Origin: Oscillospiraceae bacterium
GTDB taxonomy: Bacteria; Bacillota; Clostridia; Oscillospirales; Ruminococcaceae
Direction of reading: 5' to 3'
NCBI GenBank assembly: GCA_017440425.1
Contig: JAFSHJ010000205.1
Span: forward strand, 1-16,081
DNA length: 16,081 nucleotides
Part shown: one piece after another, positions 14,494 through 16,081 of the stretch
Position numbering within the stretch: the first letter of the stretch is position 1
How the letters are laid out: each line of letters opens with the position of its first letter
Notes under the pieces: model-generated
Told to the model about the DNA's origin: nothing
Seen by the model: the letters and a program-made list of their open reading frames with translations, nothing else
The model's database searches: none
Program-made: the position numbers and the translations under genes

Positions 14494-14522
14494 TTCCCAT
14501 CTTTCAAAAATTATGATATAAT
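14494..14522 (+). promoter_or_regulatory. Extended -10 promoter of the ABC exporter gene
   Basis: TATAAT (14517-14522) is preceded by TG one base upstream, an extended -10. A weak -35 (TTCCCA, 14494-14499) stands at 17 bp. The predicted leader is about 27 nt and contains the SD CGGGAG, so the exporter need not be transcribed through the upstream terminator. Confidence 0.65.
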
Positions 14523-14555
14523 AATATAAACATACTTTTGTTGTCGGGAGTTTTT

Positions 14556-16081
14556 ATGAAAAGGGTCTTTTTCTATCTAAAAAATTGCTTTTGGCAAATG
14601 TGCGGCGGACTTTCCATGAAGATGCTTGCCGCTGTAGCTGAACTGTTTATTCCATGGATATTGGCACGTATTGTTGATGTTGTCATCCCCACCAAAAACA
14701 CCACCGCTGTCCTGCTGTGGGGATTAGGAATGGTTCTCTGTTCTTTGTTGGCCGTTGTTTTTAATGTTTGGGCCAACCGTACCTCCGCTGCTGTTTCCGG
14801 TGATGCCACCGAGCGTATGCGGCATGATCTCTTTACCAGAATCATTAAACTTTCTGCCTGTGATATTGACCGTTTTACTATTCCCTCTCTCATTTCCCGC
14901 ATGACCTCTGACACCTATGAAACACACCGTGTATTGGGTGTTCTGCAGCGAATGGGCGTACGCGCCCCAATGATTATGCTGGGCGGTGTTATCATAACAC
15001 TGACGCTGGATCCTGTTCTTTCGCTCGTTATGATTTCTGCCATGCCGCTTCTTGCTCTTATTACCGTTGCCATCTCCCGCCGCGGTGTCAAACTCTATAA
15101 AACCGCCCGCCAATCAGGCGATGATATGATCCGCGTAGTACGTGAAAATGTAACCGGTGTCCGTGTGATCAAAGCCCTTTCCAAAGGCGAATATGAGAAG
15201 CAACGATTTGAACTCAAAAACCGCCGACTTACTATGGCAGAACGCGTGGCCGGACGCACAATGGCCGGGGTCAACCCCATTATGAGCGCAATCCTCAACC
15301 TTTCATTGGTTGCAGTTATTCTTGTAGGTGCTTACCGAGTTAATGCCGGGCTTGCGGAAGTCGGTAAGATCATCGCATTTCTCTCATACATAACTATGAT
15401 TTTTAATGCTCTTCTTGCTGTTACGCGTCTTTTCACCATGTATTCCCGTGCTTCCGCATCTGCCGGACGTATTTTTGAGGTGATCGACTGTCCCTGCGAG
15501 CCGCTGCTGGATGCCTCTGCCCCGGAGACGGAAAACACGGAAGACCCTGCCGCCCCTGCTGTTTGTTTTGAAAACGTCATCTTCCGTTATCCCAACAGCG
15601 GATTCTCTTTAGAAAACATCTCTTTCTCCATCGGCAATGGAGAGACCATCGGTATTCTTGGCGCCACCGGATCCGGTAAATCCACCCTGCTGCGACTGCT
15701 GCTTCGTTTCTATTCTCCCGACAGCGGCAGCATTCGTGTCCACGGACAGGATATCTCACAAATGTCCGCCCGTGAGCTCCGTCGTCATTTTGGTGTTGTA
15801 TTCCAAAATGATATTCTTTTTTCCGGTACCGTTGCCGAAAATCTCTCTTTCGACCGCAATCTTTCCATGGATGAAATTGACCTCGCCATTAAAAATGCCT
15901 GTGCAGATGAATTCATTGAGGACCCTCATGCAGAAGTGGCTATTAAAGGAGCAAATTTCAGCGGCGGACAAAAGCAGCGTCTCATGATTGCCCGCGCTTT
16001 GGCCGGATCTCCTGACATTCTTGTGTTGGACGACAGTTCCAGTGCGCTGGATTATCTCACCGATGCTCAGCTTCGCGAAAA
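14556..16081 (+). CDS. ABC exporter half-transporter (permease-ATPase), 3' truncated by window
   Basis: 508 codons are visible; the gene runs off the right edge. Residues 1 to about 320 are a type I ABC exporter membrane domain with several hydrophobic helices. The nucleotide-binding domain follows: Walker A GATGSGKST (369-377), Q-loop VVFQND, signature FSGGQKQR (468-475) and Walker B ILVLDDSSSALD (488-499). The residue after the Walker B Asp is Asp493 instead of the catalytic Glu, the mark of the degenerate site in heterodimeric multidrug-type exporters. The segment before the signature is also short. A partner half-transporter with the canonical Glu should lie just downstream. Substrate is unknown; drug, lipid or peptide export are all possible. 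Start ATG has SD CGGGAG at 5 nt. Confidence 0.93.
   Translation, partial: MKRVFFYLKNCFWQMCGGLSMKMLAAVAELFIPWILARIVDVVIPTKNTTAVLLWGLGMVLCSLLAVVFNVWANRTSAAVSGDATERMRHDLFTRIIKLSACDIDRFTIPSLISRMTSDTYETHRVLGVLQRMGVRAPMIMLGGVIITLTLDPVLSLVMISAMPLLALITVAISRRGVKLYKTARQSGDDMIRVVRENVTGVRVIKALSKGEYEKQRFELKNRRLTMAERVAGRTMAGVNPIMSAILNLSLVAVILVGAYRVNAGLAEVGKIIAFLSYITMIFNALLAVTRLFTMYSRASASAGRIFEVIDCPCEPLLDASAPETENTEDPAAPAVCFENVIFRYPNSGFSLENISFSIGNGETIGILGATGSGKSTLLRLLLRFYSPDSGSIRVHGQDISQMSARELRRHFGVVFQNDILFSGTVAENLSFDRNLSMDEIDLAIKNACADEFIEDPHAEVAIKGANFSGGQKQRLMIARALAGSPDILVLDDSSSALDYLTDAQLRE

Noticed and set aside
14573..15971. Several minus-strand open frames of 60-129 codons across the ABC exporter.
   Set aside because: They are shadows of the plus-strand gene, which has Walker A, signature and Walker B motifs, and none has a recognisable domain.

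Overview
The window looks like chromosomal DNA of a spore-forming, anaerobic Clostridia-type Firmicute, plausibly a gut or rumen Oscillospiraceae/Ruminococcaceae relative. Grounds are two sporulation genes (spoVAC, yunB), strong Shine-Dalgarno sequences of the GGAGG type, a T-box leader, and a mixed-GC mosaic. No plasmid, phage, CRISPR, rRNA or tRNA signal was seen.

Layout. (1) 1-3300: an AT-rich cassette holding a divergent, cytoplasmic GH92 alpha-mannosidase gene (minus) and a divergently transcribed AraC-family regulator (plus). They share a 159-bp intergenic region with a palindrome over the mannosidase -10 box. The cassette lies between an intact spoVAC (right) and an exact 84-bp copy of part of spoVAC at the window's left edge. 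(2) 3281-5858: spoVAC with a sigma-G-like promoter, then, behind a strong terminator, a large membrane-anchored LysM-G5-M23 peptidase whose start codon is ambiguous. (3) 6037-8990: a complete regulatory unit. It has a consensus sigma-A promoter, a T-box riboswitch with a probable leucine (CUC) specifier and a terminator, then an 843-aa fusion of a sugar-isomerase-type TIM barrel with an acyl-CoA synthetase, then an intrinsic terminator. (4) 9044-13712, all minus: an RluA-type pseudouridine synthase, yunB, ligA, and an AT-rich DUF5655/PD-(D/E)XK-like gene. (5) 13904-16081, plus: a small HEAT-repeat protein, a 313-bp intergenic region with several strong hairpins, and a 3'-truncated ABC exporter half-transporter with a degenerate Walker B, which predicts a heterodimeric partner just outside the window.

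How the genes work together. The best candidate for something new is the T-box-controlled fusion. T-boxes normally govern aminoacyl-tRNA synthetases and amino-acid biosynthesis or transport. A leucine-responsive T-box on an acyl-CoA synthetase suggests that leucine starvation induces activation of a carboxylic acid. Isovalerate for reductive carboxylation to leucine, a route known from rumen bacteria, is an attractive guess. The role of the fused TIM barrel is unknown. The mannosidase/AraC pair looks like an inducible glycan-use cassette acquired by insertion beside spoVAC. The remaining genes are ordinary housekeeping or sporulation functions.
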